This document shows positions 1 to 6,163 of a DNA stretch of 10,635 bases, in pieces. How positions within the stretch are numbered: the stretch's first letter is position 1; each line of letters begins with the position of its first letter. The notes under the pieces are model-generated. The model was given only the letters and a program-made list of their open reading frames with translations, was not told where the DNA came from and did not search any database. Position numbers and translations under genes: made by a program. Source of the DNA: Prevotella sp. (GTDB lineage: Bacteria; Bacteroidota; Bacteroidia; Bacteroidales; Bacteroidaceae); assembly GCA_022732315.1 (NCBI GenBank), contig JAIJUV010000080.1:1-10635 (forward strand). Direction: 5' to 3'.

Positions 1-26
1 GCATCAGAATTCTGATGCGCTTTTTT
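1..26 (+). terminator. Intrinsic terminator of a gene left of the window
   Basis: Bases 1-18 form a perfect palindrome (7-bp stem GCATCAG/CTGATGC around AATT), followed after GC by six T (21-26). On the plus strand this is a standard hairpin plus T-tract, so it would end a rightward gene lying before the window. It sits 3 bases from the stop of the leftward nitroreductase. Whether it also ends that gene depends on a T-tract on the other strand beyond base 1, which cannot be seen. Confidence 0.75.
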
Positions 27-28
27 GT

Positions 29-769
29 TTACTTGAGGAATCCCTGTTGCTTGAGGGCATCGAGAAAACCGATGCTCATGGCTTCGCAATCCTTCTTGGT
101 ATATCGGATGTCGGTGAATACCTGGGCTAGGGTTTCTACGTTGTTGATGCGTACAAACTCCTTATTCTCTTCCAGTGCTTCCTTCTCGGCATAGAAATCA
201 TCAATCTTTTCTGGGGTGTAATCCTCGAAATGTTCGTTGTGGATGATGCTGCGCAATGGCAGGCGGTCGCTCTGGGCTGGATGCTCGTCAGGCCATCCGA
301 TGGTGAGTGTAGCAACTGGCATCACGAGTTTCGGCAACTTCAGAGTGTCGATGATCATCTTTGGCATGTAGACCGTGGTGCCCAGGAAGCAGGTTCCCAA
401 ACCAGCCTCTTCTGCCAGGTTGGTGAATGTCTGGGTGAAGAGCAGGGCGTCGGTAGCCGCATTCATGAACGAGAGGATGTTGTCGTATCCCGGAGTACCC
501 TTGCGGTTTTCCGCCCAGAGGGTGGTGCGGCGATAGTCGGCGCAGATGGTGAGCACCACTGGAGCACCTGTTACCATCGGCTGGTTGAAGTGGGCAGGAG
601 CCAGGGCTTTCTTGCCTTCTTCGCTTCGGGTTACCACCACGCTGTAGAGTTGCAGGTTGCCCATGGTAGGGGTGCGCATCGCCTCTTCGAGCAACTGGTT
701 CAAAAGTTCATCTGTAACCTCTTTGTCGGCATATTTGCGGATAGAGGTTCTGTTCTTGATTGATTCCAT
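29..769 (-). CDS. Nitroreductase family FMN-dependent oxidoreductase
   Basis: 246-residue cytoplasmic flavoprotein of the nitroreductase superfamily, NfsA/FRP-like. Members use NAD(P)H to reduce nitro compounds, quinones or flavins with bound FMN; the true substrate here cannot be told. Visible family marks are the N-terminal NRTSIRKY (residues 6-13), where the arginines normally contact the FMN phosphate, the TMGNLQ segment (35-40) and the glycine-rich GLGTCFLG (123-130). A C-terminal extension of about 60 residues beyond the core carries a charged helix and is common in Bacteroidota members. There is no signal peptide. The ATG at 769 is the only sensible start, since the FMN-binding arginines follow within ten residues. 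The gene is monocistronic in this window and diverges from the gene at 947. The family call is firm, the physiological role open. Confidence 0.9.
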   Translation of the reverse strand: MESIKNRTSIRKYADKEVTDELLNQLLEEAMRTPTMGNLQLYSVVVTRSEEGKKALAPAHFNQPMVTGAPVVLTICADYRRTTLWAENRKGTPGYDNILSFMNAATDALLFTQTFTNLAEEAGLGTCFLGTTVYMPKMIIDTLKLPKLVMPVATLTIGWPDEHPAQSDRLPLRSIIHNEHFEDYTPEKIDDFYAEKEALEENKEFVRINNVETLAQVFTDIRYTKKDCEAMSIGFLDALKQQGFLK

Positions 770-790
770 ATCTTTTTTCCTTTTTTAATG

Positions 791-798
791 CAAAGATA
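791..798 (-). promoter_or_regulatory. Probable -7 promoter element of the nitroreductase gene
   Basis: Read on the minus strand this is TATCTTTG, matching the Bacteroidota -7 consensus TAnnTTTG, 21 bases before the nitroreductase ATG. I find no good TTTG -33 element at 19-21 bases spacing, so the call rests on the -7 box alone. Confidence 0.5.
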
Positions 799-886
799 CA
801 GAAAGTTTTCCGAAAACAGCCGTCTTCTATAGCATTTTTTGGTTAATTATCGTTCAATCAGCGAATTTTTGAAGAAATATCTGCCC

Positions 887-948
887 AAACGTTTCATATT
901 TCAGAAATATTGTTTTAATTTTGCAGCTAATTATTAAACGTTTGATAT
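887..948 (+). repeat. Imperfect 13-base direct repeat flanking the promoter
   Basis: AAACGTTTCATAT (887-899) and AAACGTTTGATAT (936-948) differ at one base and each contains the palindrome AAACGTTT. The first copy overlaps the -33 box; the second ends inside the start codon of the gene at 947. The starts are 49 bases apart. The placement suggests paired binding sites of a regulator, but no known motif name applies and chance in AT-rich DNA is possible. Confidence 0.45.
892..923 (+). promoter_or_regulatory. Bacteroidota-type promoter of the RNR-like/folB unit
   Basis: TAATTTTG at 916-923 is a full match to the -7 consensus TAnnTTTG. TTTC at 892-895, 20 bases upstream, is a one-mismatch -33 box. 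Transcription would start near 930, giving a very short leader before the ATG at 947. Between the two boxes lies the inverted repeat ATATTTC-A-GAAATAT (896-910), and GAAATAT also occurs at 874-880. Both are possible operator sequence. Confidence 0.6.
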
Positions 949-1645
949 GAAATATACTGAAGATATGAGCTTCGAAGAAGCTAGCCAGGCTTTTCTGGCG
1001 GAGATGAAGGCCGGTTTGGCTACTCTTCACGAGCATTTTGATGGAGAAACCACCGATTGGGGAAAGCTCCATCTACCTTTGGAAAAACTGGTCTCTGATG
1101 AGACGCATGGCACCCTCTGCGACCCGGAGGTGGTGGAAGTGCGCCCTCGGGAATTGGAGTGTGATGTGGTGAGATACCAGAATAATAAAGAAAAATGGGT
1201 TGCCCTGGTGGGATTGCTCAACGGGCATCCATACGAGATATTTACCGGTTTGCAGGATGAAGACGAAGGCATCATGCTGCCGAAATCGGTGACAAAGGGA
1301 AAGATTATCAAGACTGTGACCGGAGAGGGACAGAAACGATACGACTTCCAGTTTGTCAACAAGCGTGGCTATAAGATTACCGTCGAAGGATTGAGCGAGA
1401 AGTTCAATCCGGAGTACTGGAACTATGCCAAGCTGATTTCCGGCGTACTGCGCTATCGCATGCCTATCGCCAACGTCATCAAGCTGGTTGATCAGCTTCA
1501 GCTTACCTCTGAAACTCTCAACACCTGGCGTGTGGGAGTGGAGAGATCTCTTAAGAAGTATCTCAACGAAGAGAATGGCGAGGAGAAGAACGGTGTTGAA
1601 GAAAAGAACGATCTAGATAATGCTAGCGATGGTGAAGAGCAGTAA
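947..1645 (+). CDS. Stand-alone protein resembling the C-terminal region of B12-dependent ribonucleotide reductase
   Basis: 232 residues, cytoplasmic, no signal peptide or membrane segment. Residues about 68-206 closely resemble, as I remember that family, the region after the catalytic barrel of Bacteroidota adenosylcobalamin-dependent ribonucleotide reductase (NrdJ). Key stretches are WVALVGLLNGHPYEIFTGL (84-102), RYDFQF (131-136), GLSEKFNPEYWNYAKLIS (148-165) and the LRYRMPI segment. The whole catalytic barrel is missing, and so is the zinc-ribbon/CxxC tail that normally ends NrdJ. The only cysteines are in TLCDP and LECDV. In their place are a unique N-terminal 65 residues and an acidic tail rich in E, N and D (207-232). 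It therefore cannot reduce ribonucleotides itself. A regulatory, nucleotide-binding or partner role is only inference. It has its own promoter, and its end overlaps folB. Database names such as 'vitamin B12-dependent ribonucleotide reductase' for such proteins would be misleading. Confidence 0.75.
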   Translation: MKYTEDMSFEEASQAFLAEMKAGLATLHEHFDGETTDWGKLHLPLEKLVSDETHGTLCDPEVVEVRPRELECDVVRYQNNKEKWVALVGLLNGHPYEIFTGLQDEDEGIMLPKSVTKGKIIKTVTGEGQKRYDFQFVNKRGYKITVEGLSEKFNPEYWNYAKLISGVLRYRMPIANVIKLVDQLQLTSETLNTWRVGVERSLKKYLNEENGEEKNGVEEKNDLDNASDGEEQ

Positions 1646-2003
1646 GATTTATCTCAGAAATGTTCGCTTCCATGCCTATCATGGAGTGTTGGAGCAAGAG
1701 AATACGGTGGGCAACGATTATCTCGTCAACCTGTCGCTGGAATACGATTTCTCCCGTGCCATGCAGACCGATGAACTCAGCGGCACCATCAATTATGCCG
1801 AGGTGTATGAACTGCTGAAAAGGGAAATGGCGAAGCCCAGCAAGCTTCTTGAGCATGTGGCAGGGAGAATCGGTGATTCGCTCTTTGCCGCTTATCCTTC
1901 CATCAAGGAAATACAATTGTCTGTTACCAAGATAAATCCGCCGATGGGAGCCGATAGTGACGGCGCTGGGGTGGAAGTTGTATTAACAAATGATAAAACT
2001 TAA
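1629..2003 (+). CDS. folB: Dihydroneopterin aldolase
   Basis: FolB converts 7,8-dihydroneopterin to 6-hydroxymethyl-7,8-dihydropterin and glycolaldehyde in folate synthesis; it works as a cytoplasmic oligomer. From the ATG at 1629 the protein has 124 residues, normal for the family. The catalytic set is present: Glu22 in the HGVLEQE motif, Tyr56 in GTINYAEVY and Lys101 in SVTKINPPM. The LLEHVAGRI segment (73-81) carries the pterin-binding Glu75. An alternative ATG at 1620 would add three residues (127 in all). I prefer 1629 because FolB proteins normally begin only a few residues before the IYL strand. Either start overlaps the upstream gene (17 or 26 bases), so the two are co-transcribed and probably translationally coupled. 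No other folate gene is in view. Confidence 0.93.
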   Translation: MVKSSKIYLRNVRFHAYHGVLEQENTVGNDYLVNLSLEYDFSRAMQTDELSGTINYAEVYELLKREMAKPSKLLEHVAGRIGDSLFAAYPSIKEIQLSVTKINPPMGADSDGAGVEVVLTNDKT

Positions 2004-2011
2004 CTGTAGAT

Positions 2012-2043
2012 TTAGGTTTTCTGATAATAAAGTAGTAATTTTG
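2012..2043 (+). promoter_or_regulatory. Probable promoter of the amidase gene
   Basis: TAATTTTG (2036-2043) fits the -7 consensus TAnnTTTG and lies 13 bases before the ATG at 2057. At the expected distance upstream only a weak -33 candidate is seen (TTAG, 2012-2015). It would give the cell-wall genes their own transcript in addition to any read-through from folB. Confidence 0.45.
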
Positions 2044-2056
2044 CAAAATCATCTGA

Positions 2057-3298
2057 ATGATGTGTAAGAAAATAACATTGCTGTTGGCTTTGATGTGTAT
2101 GCTGGTAGTAACGGCGTTCGCAGCCAATAAGCGTTTTACGCTGGTTATCGACCCAGGACATGGAGGCCATGATGCAGGTGCGAGAGGAGCCATCTCCATG
2201 GAGAAGAATATCAATCTTACCGTGGCTCTGCGCTTCGGTAAATACGTGGAACAGAACATGCCAGAGGTGCGTGTCATCTATACCCGCAAACAGGATGTGT
2301 TTATTCCACTTCACGAGCGTGCGAATATCGCCAATCGTGCCAATGCCGACCTGTTTATCTCGGTGCATACCAATGCGCTTCCGGCAGGTAAGGTGGCTCG
2401 TGGCTTCGAGACTTATACGCTGGGTATGCACCGCGCCAAGGACAATCTGGATGTGGCGATGCGAGAGAACTCGGTGATTTCGATGGAGAAGGGCTTTGAG
2501 CAGACTTACGAAGGTTTCGACCCGAAGTCTTCCGAGAGTTACATCATCTTCGAGTTCATCCAGGGTAAGAACATGGAACGCAGCGTGGATCTGGCTCGAA
2601 TGATTCAGCGCAGCGTGTGCGATGGTGGTTGTCGTCCTGATAAAGGTGTACATCAGGCTGGATTCCTGGTACTTAGAGAAACTTCGATGCCGGGCTGTCT
2701 GATAGAGTTGGGCTTCATCACTACGCCAGACGAAGAGCGTCTCTTGAATGACAATGCCAAGGTGGATGACATCGCCAAAGGCATCTACGAGGCTTTCGCC
2801 AAGTATAAGAACAAGTACGACCGGTCGGTTTCCGTGCCTTATCGTGCTGCGAATCGACAGGAAAGCACCCTGCCGAAAATCGTTCCGGATTCTTATAAGG
2901 AAGAGGCGGAAAACAGAAGGGTGAAGAAGCAGGAACCCGTAAGAAGAACGAGAGCATCAAAAACTGATGATTCTGACAGAAAGGCTGATACGGTAGCATC
3001 TCAGTCGCGAAATGCTCCGAAAGATGCACCGGTGTTCAAACTTCAGATATTCGTAGGCAATCGGAATCTCCGAAAGGGTGATGCTCATTTCAAGGGTGAG
3101 ACGGAATTTGACAGCTTCCAGGAGGGCAACCTGGTGAAATACACCTTGGGAGCATCTACCAACTATAATGAGATTTATCGCTTGCGCAAGGAAAAGATGG
3201 AGAAGTTCCCGGAAGCATTCATCATTGCCTTCAAGAATGGAGAGAAGTATGATGTGAATCAGGCTATCCGAGAATTCAAGCAGAATAGGAACAGATAA
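2057..3298 (+). CDS. Exported N-acetylmuramoyl-L-alanine amidase (Amidase_3) with SPOR-like C-terminus
   Basis: 413 residues. A signal peptide (1-23, hydrophobic 6-21, cut near AFA-A) sends it to the periplasm, where the enzyme cleaves the bond between muramic acid and the stem peptide of peptidoglycan, usually during daughter-cell separation. The Amidase_3 domain runs from about 27 to 255. Zinc ligands are His35 (DPGHGG), Glu49 (MEKNINL) and His104 (SVHTNA); the catalytic glutamate is Glu217 (CLIELGF). The active site is therefore complete. A charged linker of about 75 residues (K/R/E-rich, 265-340) leads to a C-terminal unit (about 343-413). That unit starts VFKLQIFVG, contains YTLGASTNYNEIYRLR and ends near FIIAF, which looks like a divergent SPOR domain that would bind denuded glycan at the septum. 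An MCE gene follows after 24 bases. The amidase call is firm, the SPOR call moderate. Confidence 0.93.
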   Translation: MMCKKITLLLALMCMLVVTAFAANKRFTLVIDPGHGGHDAGARGAISMEKNINLTVALRFGKYVEQNMPEVRVIYTRKQDVFIPLHERANIANRANADLFISVHTNALPAGKVARGFETYTLGMHRAKDNLDVAMRENSVISMEKGFEQTYEGFDPKSSESYIIFEFIQGKNMERSVDLARMIQRSVCDGGCRPDKGVHQAGFLVLRETSMPGCLIELGFITTPDEERLLNDNAKVDDIAKGIYEAFAKYKNKYDRSVSVPYRAANRQESTLPKIVPDSYKEEAENRRVKKQEPVRRTRASKTDDSDRKADTVASQSRNAPKDAPVFKLQIFVGNRNLRKGDAHFKGETEFDSFQEGNLVKYTLGASTNYNEIYRLRKEKMEKFPEAFIIAFKNGEKYDVNQAIREFKQNRNR

Positions 3299-3322
3299 TA
3301 AAAAGAACAAAATTAGATAGAT

Positions 3323-4222
3323 ATGAAACTTACAAAGGAAATTAGGATAGCGTTGGTAGCTGTTGTTGGTATCTTGGTGATGTATTTCGGAATCAATTTT
3401 CTGAAAGGCATCAACCTGTTTTCCACCAACAACACCTATTACATGACGTTTGATGACATCCAGGGTCTGGGCGCCTCTACTCCTATCTATGCCGATGGTT
3501 ACAAGGTGGGAACGGTAGACAAGGTGGATTTCGACTATTCGGGTGATGGTCCTATCAAGGTGAAGGCCGACATCAATAAGGATTTGAGAATTCCTGCGGG
3601 AAGCAAGGCTGAGATAGAGAAAGACATCATGGGCAATCTCCAGGTGAACCTTTTGCTTGCCAACAATCCGCGCCAGAGAATAGAACCAGGTGATATTATT
3701 CCTGGCTATGTGAACGCCGGAATGATGGGAAAGGCTGCCGAACTGGTGCCGGTGGTAGAGAAGATGTTGCCTAAGTTGGATTCCATCCTCACAAACGTGA
3801 ATGCCCTTCTGGCTGATCCTGCCCTGGCAGCTTCGCTTCACAACGTGGAGACCATCACCAACAACCTCACCGTTTCTACCCGAGAGTTGAATACGCTGAT
3901 GGCTGGTCTCAACAAGCAGGTGCCTGGCATGATTGGCAAGGCGAATGGTGTGCTCGATAATACCAATCGACTGACGGCAAACCTGGCTAGCCTCGATGTG
4001 CAGGGCACACTCAACAGAGTGAATGCCACACTGGAGGGTGCGCAGAAGTTTACCGACCAGTTGAACAGCGGAAAGGGTAGTCTGGGCTTGTTGATGAACG
4101 ATACCAAGCTCTATGACAACCTGACCTCTACGATGTCGCACGCAGATTCTCTGGTTATCGACCTGAAGGCGCATCCAAAGCGTTATGTTCACTTCTCTAT
4201 CTTCGGCAAGAAAGACAAGTAA
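3323..4222 (+). CDS. MlaD/MCE family lipid-transport protein
   Basis: 299 residues. One N-terminal membrane anchor (about 9-28) is followed by an MCE/MlaD domain (about 38-115) including YYMTFDDIQGLGASTPIYADG and the IMGNLQVNLLLA strand. Such proteins are anchored in the inner membrane, face the periplasm, and form a hexameric ring that passes phospholipids between membranes together with an MlaE permease and MlaF ATPase. After the domain comes a long helical, Asn/Leu-rich region (about 125-280) that could form the tunnel or needle seen in longer MCE proteins. The end HPKRYVHFSIFGKK is typical of Bacteroidota members. The gene lies 24 bases after the amidase with no promoter seen between, so the two are probably one operon. 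The permease and ATPase genes are not in the window, so lipid transport by this protein is inference from the family. Confidence 0.9.
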   Translation: MKLTKEIRIALVAVVGILVMYFGINFLKGINLFSTNNTYYMTFDDIQGLGASTPIYADGYKVGTVDKVDFDYSGDGPIKVKADINKDLRIPAGSKAEIEKDIMGNLQVNLLLANNPRQRIEPGDIIPGYVNAGMMGKAAELVPVVEKMLPKLDSILTNVNALLADPALAASLHNVETITNNLTVSTRELNTLMAGLNKQVPGMIGKANGVLDNTNRLTANLASLDVQGTLNRVNATLEGAQKFTDQLNSGKGSLGLLMNDTKLYDNLTSTMSHADSLVIDLKAHPKRYVHFSIFGKKDK

Positions 4223-4297
4223 AAGGGGCGTTTTTGTCCTAAAATGCTAGGAAATCAGGAAACAGCTTAAATTAATTTTGTCTAAATAATAAAGACG

Positions 4298-4336
4298 ATG
4301 TTTCACGCCCCGAAATGTGAACCGAACTTGTTGTAG
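4298..4336 (+). other. Possible 12-codon leader ORF upstream of dnaA
   Basis: ATG at 4298 opens MFHAPKCEPNLL, ending at TAG 4334-4336. It runs through the left arm and most of the loop of the strong hairpin and stops 6 bases before the right arm begins. A -7-like box (4273-4280) would start a transcript about 11 bases before this ATG. There is no Shine-Dalgarno sequence, but most genes here lack one. An ORF this short is easily a chance event, so it is offered only as a candidate. Confidence 0.25.
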
Positions 4337-4355
4337 TTTAGCCATTTCGGGGTGT
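4305..4355 (+). other. Strong hairpin in the dnaA leader
   Basis: ACGCCCCGAAATG (4305-4317) pairs with CATTTCGGGGTGT (4343-4355): 13 bp with one G-U, GC-rich, loop of 25 bases. No T-tract follows, so it is not a standard intrinsic terminator. Two competing pairings exist: TTCAC/GTGAA (4302-4306 with 4317-4321), and GGGGCGT (4225-4231) with ACGCCCC (4305-4311). It may be a structured leader RNA, a protein site or an origin element; I cannot assign it to a known RNA family. Confidence 0.55.
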
Positions 4356-4388
4356 TGCAAAATTGTTTCACTGTCACTAAAACGCAAC

Positions 4389-4397
4389 TGTGGATAA
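4389..4397 (-). promoter_or_regulatory. Perfect DnaA box upstream of dnaA
   Basis: TGTGGATAA on the plus strand is the exact complement of the consensus DnaA box TTATCCACA. It lies 65 bases upstream of the dnaA -33 box and about 190 bases before the start codon. It sits in the loop region of a small hairpin, GCAACT (4384-4389) with AGTTGC (4405-4410). A weaker candidate with two mismatches is TGTGGAGAT (4517-4525). Autoregulation of dnaA by its own product is the simplest reading. Confidence 0.65.
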
Positions 4398-4461
4398 CTT
4401 TCTTAGTTGCTTGATTCTCAGTTGGTTGTAAGTGTGTCTTAAAATATTATAAATGGGGTGA

Positions 4462-4493
4462 TTTGCTACTCTCCGTTTTTTTTCGTAACTTTG
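4462..4493 (+). promoter_or_regulatory. Promoter of dnaA
   Basis: TTTG (4462-4465), a 20-base spacer and TAACTTTG (4486-4493) fully match the Bacteroidota promoter TTTG-N19-21-TAnnTTTG. Transcription would start near 4500, giving a leader of about 80 bases, mostly AT-rich (4524-4580), before the start codon. Confidence 0.75.
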
Positions 4494-4580
4494 CAACCGA
4501 TTTCGCATCCAGGTGGTGTGGAGATATTTCAAAATCTTTAAAAATAGGTTAATTAAACAATTTAAAATATTAGGTAATAA

Positions 4581-6002
4581 GTGTCAATGTTAGCAAGTCC
4601 AAAGGCGCTTTGGGACAATAGTCTTTTGTTCATAAAGGATAATGTTTCGGAGCAGCAATATAATACATGGTTTAGACCAATAGTCTTCGAGTCGTATAAA
4701 CCTTCGACTAAGACTTTATTGGTTCAAGTTCCAAGTCCGTTTGTATACGAGTACTTGGAACAGAATTATGTTGGCTTGTTAAGTAAGGTGCTTCATCGAA
4801 ATTTTGGCGATGGAATCCGTCTCACCTATCGCGTGGTAGCTGCTGATAAACAGCAGCCTGTGGCGCAGGGAGTAGATGCCGAGGTGAGCGACGATGTTGA
4901 TGCCTCGCGAAATGCGATGAATCAGCAGGTAGGAATGCCAGCCGATGTTCAGCAGCAGGAAGACATTGATACCCAGCTTGACCCCAAGCTCACCTTTAAT
5001 ACATACGTAGAGGGAGACAGCAACAAGCTGCCTCGTTCGGTGGGATTGTCTATTGCTGAGCATCCGAACACTACGCAGTTTAACCCGATGTTCGTCTATG
5101 GTCCTTCTGGTAGCGGAAAGACTCATTTGGTGAATGCCATCGGATTGAGAGCCAAGCAGTTGTATCCTCAGAAACGAGTGCTTTATGTGAGTGCCCGTCT
5201 CTTCCAGACGCAATATACGGATGCTGTGCTGCATAATGCAAGCAACGATTTCATCAACTTCTATCAGTCTATCGATATTCTGATTGTGGATGATGTGCAG
5301 GATTGGGCAGGAAAGGCTAAGACCTTGAACACCTTCTTCCATATTTTCAACCACCTCTTCCGCAATGGCAAGCGAATCATTCTGGCAAGCGACCGACCTC
5401 CTGTGGAGTTGAAGGACATGCCAGACCGTCTGATTACCCGTTTCTCTTGTGGATTGGTAGCTGAGTTGGAGAAGCCAAATGTGGAACTTTGTGTCGATAT
5501 TGTGAGCAGTCAGGTTCGCAAAGACGGCTTGAAGATTCCTAAGGATGTGGTTTCTTATATCGCCCAGACCTGTAACGGCAGTGTGCGTGACTTGCAGGGT
5601 GCCATTAATGGCCTGTTGGCTTATAGCATCGTTTACAACAGCAGCATCGATATCAAGTTGGCAGAACGTGTGGTAAAGCGTGCCGTGAAGGTAGAGGAAA
5701 GTACCAAGACTCTCACCCTTGATGAAGTGGTAGAGGCGGTATGCTCTCATTATAAGGTGACGGTGGCTGCCGTAAACAGCAAGAGCCGCAAGCGTGAGTA
5801 TGTGGAGGCACGTCAGGTGGCGATGTATCTGGCACAGAAACTTATCAAGATGCCTGCTTCGAGAGTGGGCAAACTGATTGGTAATCGTGATCATAGCACC
5901 GTTATCCATAGTACTACGAAGGTGGAGGAACGCTTGAAGGTGGACGCTGAGTTCAGCGATGAACTGGCAAGCATCGAGAGCGGCTTGAAAGTAAAGAAGT
6001 AA
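4581..6002 (+). CDS. dnaA: Chromosomal replication initiator protein DnaA
   Basis: 473 residues, the usual length. DnaA binds DnaA boxes, forms an ATP-dependent filament at oriC, opens the duplex and recruits the helicase. Domain I (about 8-85) carries the conserved WDNSLLFIKDNVSEQQYNTWF segment. Domain II is a Q/D-rich linker (about 90-135). Domain III is the AAA+ ATPase with Walker A GPSGSGKT (174-181), Walker B ILIVDDVQ with Asp237-Asp238, and the RLITRFSCGL sensor/arginine-finger region. Domain IV (about 375-473) has the DNA-binding signature GNRDHSTVIHS (434-444). The start is GTG at 4581; the codon just before is TAA, so nothing longer is possible, but ATG at 4587 (471 residues) is equally plausible. 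The first roughly 75 codons are noticeably AT-richer (TTA, AGT, ATA codons) than the rest. The perfect DnaA box upstream suggests autoregulation. Confidence 0.98.
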   Translation: MSMLASPKALWDNSLLFIKDNVSEQQYNTWFRPIVFESYKPSTKTLLVQVPSPFVYEYLEQNYVGLLSKVLHRNFGDGIRLTYRVVAADKQQPVAQGVDAEVSDDVDASRNAMNQQVGMPADVQQQEDIDTQLDPKLTFNTYVEGDSNKLPRSVGLSIAEHPNTTQFNPMFVYGPSGSGKTHLVNAIGLRAKQLYPQKRVLYVSARLFQTQYTDAVLHNASNDFINFYQSIDILIVDDVQDWAGKAKTLNTFFHIFNHLFRNGKRIILASDRPPVELKDMPDRLITRFSCGLVAELEKPNVELCVDIVSSQVRKDGLKIPKDVVSYIAQTCNGSVRDLQGAINGLLAYSIVYNSSIDIKLAERVVKRAVKVEESTKTLTLDEVVEAVCSHYKVTVAAVNSKSRKREYVEARQVAMYLAQKLIKMPASRVGKLIGNRDHSTVIHSTTKVEERLKVDAEFSDELASIESGLKVKK

Positions 6003-6091
6003 TTCTAGGGCGTTTTTTTTCTAAAGAAGCCCTGATCACATAGATAAGCACGGAACCTTGGTATAGTGGTTCTCGTTTATATAAATGAAAT

Positions 6092-6135
6092 AAAAGGAAG
6101 CCTGGCAAGTTTGTATTTGCCTTGGCTTCCTTTTT
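6092..6135. terminator. Bidirectional terminator between dnaA and pnuT
   Basis: AAAAGGAAGCC (6092-6102) pairs with GGCTTCCTTTT (6124-6134) for 11 bp, and inside it GGCAA (6104-6108) pairs with TTGCC (6117-6121). The stem ends in a T-tract on the plus strand, and its A-tract gives a T-tract on the minus strand, so it can end both the dnaA transcript and the leftward thiamine operon. It lies 29 bases past the pnuT stop. The rest of 6003-6163 holds only weak 5-bp hairpins (6007-6033, 6053-6072). Confidence 0.85.
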
Positions 6136-6163
6136 CCGTCTATAAACTGTTAACTGTAAACTA

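Larger units (their letters stand above)
4223..4580. other. 358-base intergenic region upstream of dnaA
   Basis: No ordinary gene is seen here. In order it holds a small 5-bp hairpin (4237-4252), a -7-like TAATTTTG (4273-4280), a 12-codon mini-ORF (4298-4336), a strong 13-bp hairpin (4305-4355), GTTTCAC in two copies (4300-4306 and 4365-4371), a DnaA box within a small hairpin (4384-4410), a full promoter (4462-4493) and an AT-rich tract (4524-4580, 7 G/C in 57). The content points to control of dnaA. A replication origin is possible but not shown, since only one perfect DnaA box is present. No good terminator for the MCE gene is found. Confidence 0.6.

Noticed and set aside
230..763. 177-codon plus-strand frame opposite the nitroreductase
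   Set aside because: The nitroreductase frame has clear family motifs over its whole length; this one has none.
887..948. NrdR boxes in front of the RNR-like gene
   Set aside because: The repeated motif AAACGTTT does not match the NrdR box pattern in bases or spacing.
2012..2653. 213-codon antisense frame opposite the amidase
   Set aside because: Overlaps the catalytic region of a clear Amidase_3 enzyme; a shadow frame.
2957..4192. 411-codon open frame antisense to the amidase end and the MCE gene
   Set aside because: It spans two real genes and their gap, has a low-complexity composition, and shows no recognisable domain or promoter.
4223..4580. Calling this region oriC
   Set aside because: Only one perfect DnaA box is present and no GC-skew data can be had from the window, so it is kept as a question rather than a feature.
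4779..5909. 376-codon open frame antisense to dnaA
   Set aside because: It lies wholly opposite a certain gene, has no family features, and its His/Leu/Ile-rich product is what the complement of a normal coding frame gives.
6007..6033. Hairpin AGGGC/GCCCT just after dnaA as its terminator
   Set aside because: The T-run is in the loop, not after the stem, and the stem is only 5 bp. The hairpin at 6092-6135 is far better.
6040..6090. tRNA-like stretch with GGTTC
   Set aside because: No cloverleaf can be formed; only a 5-bp hairpin (6053-6072) is present.
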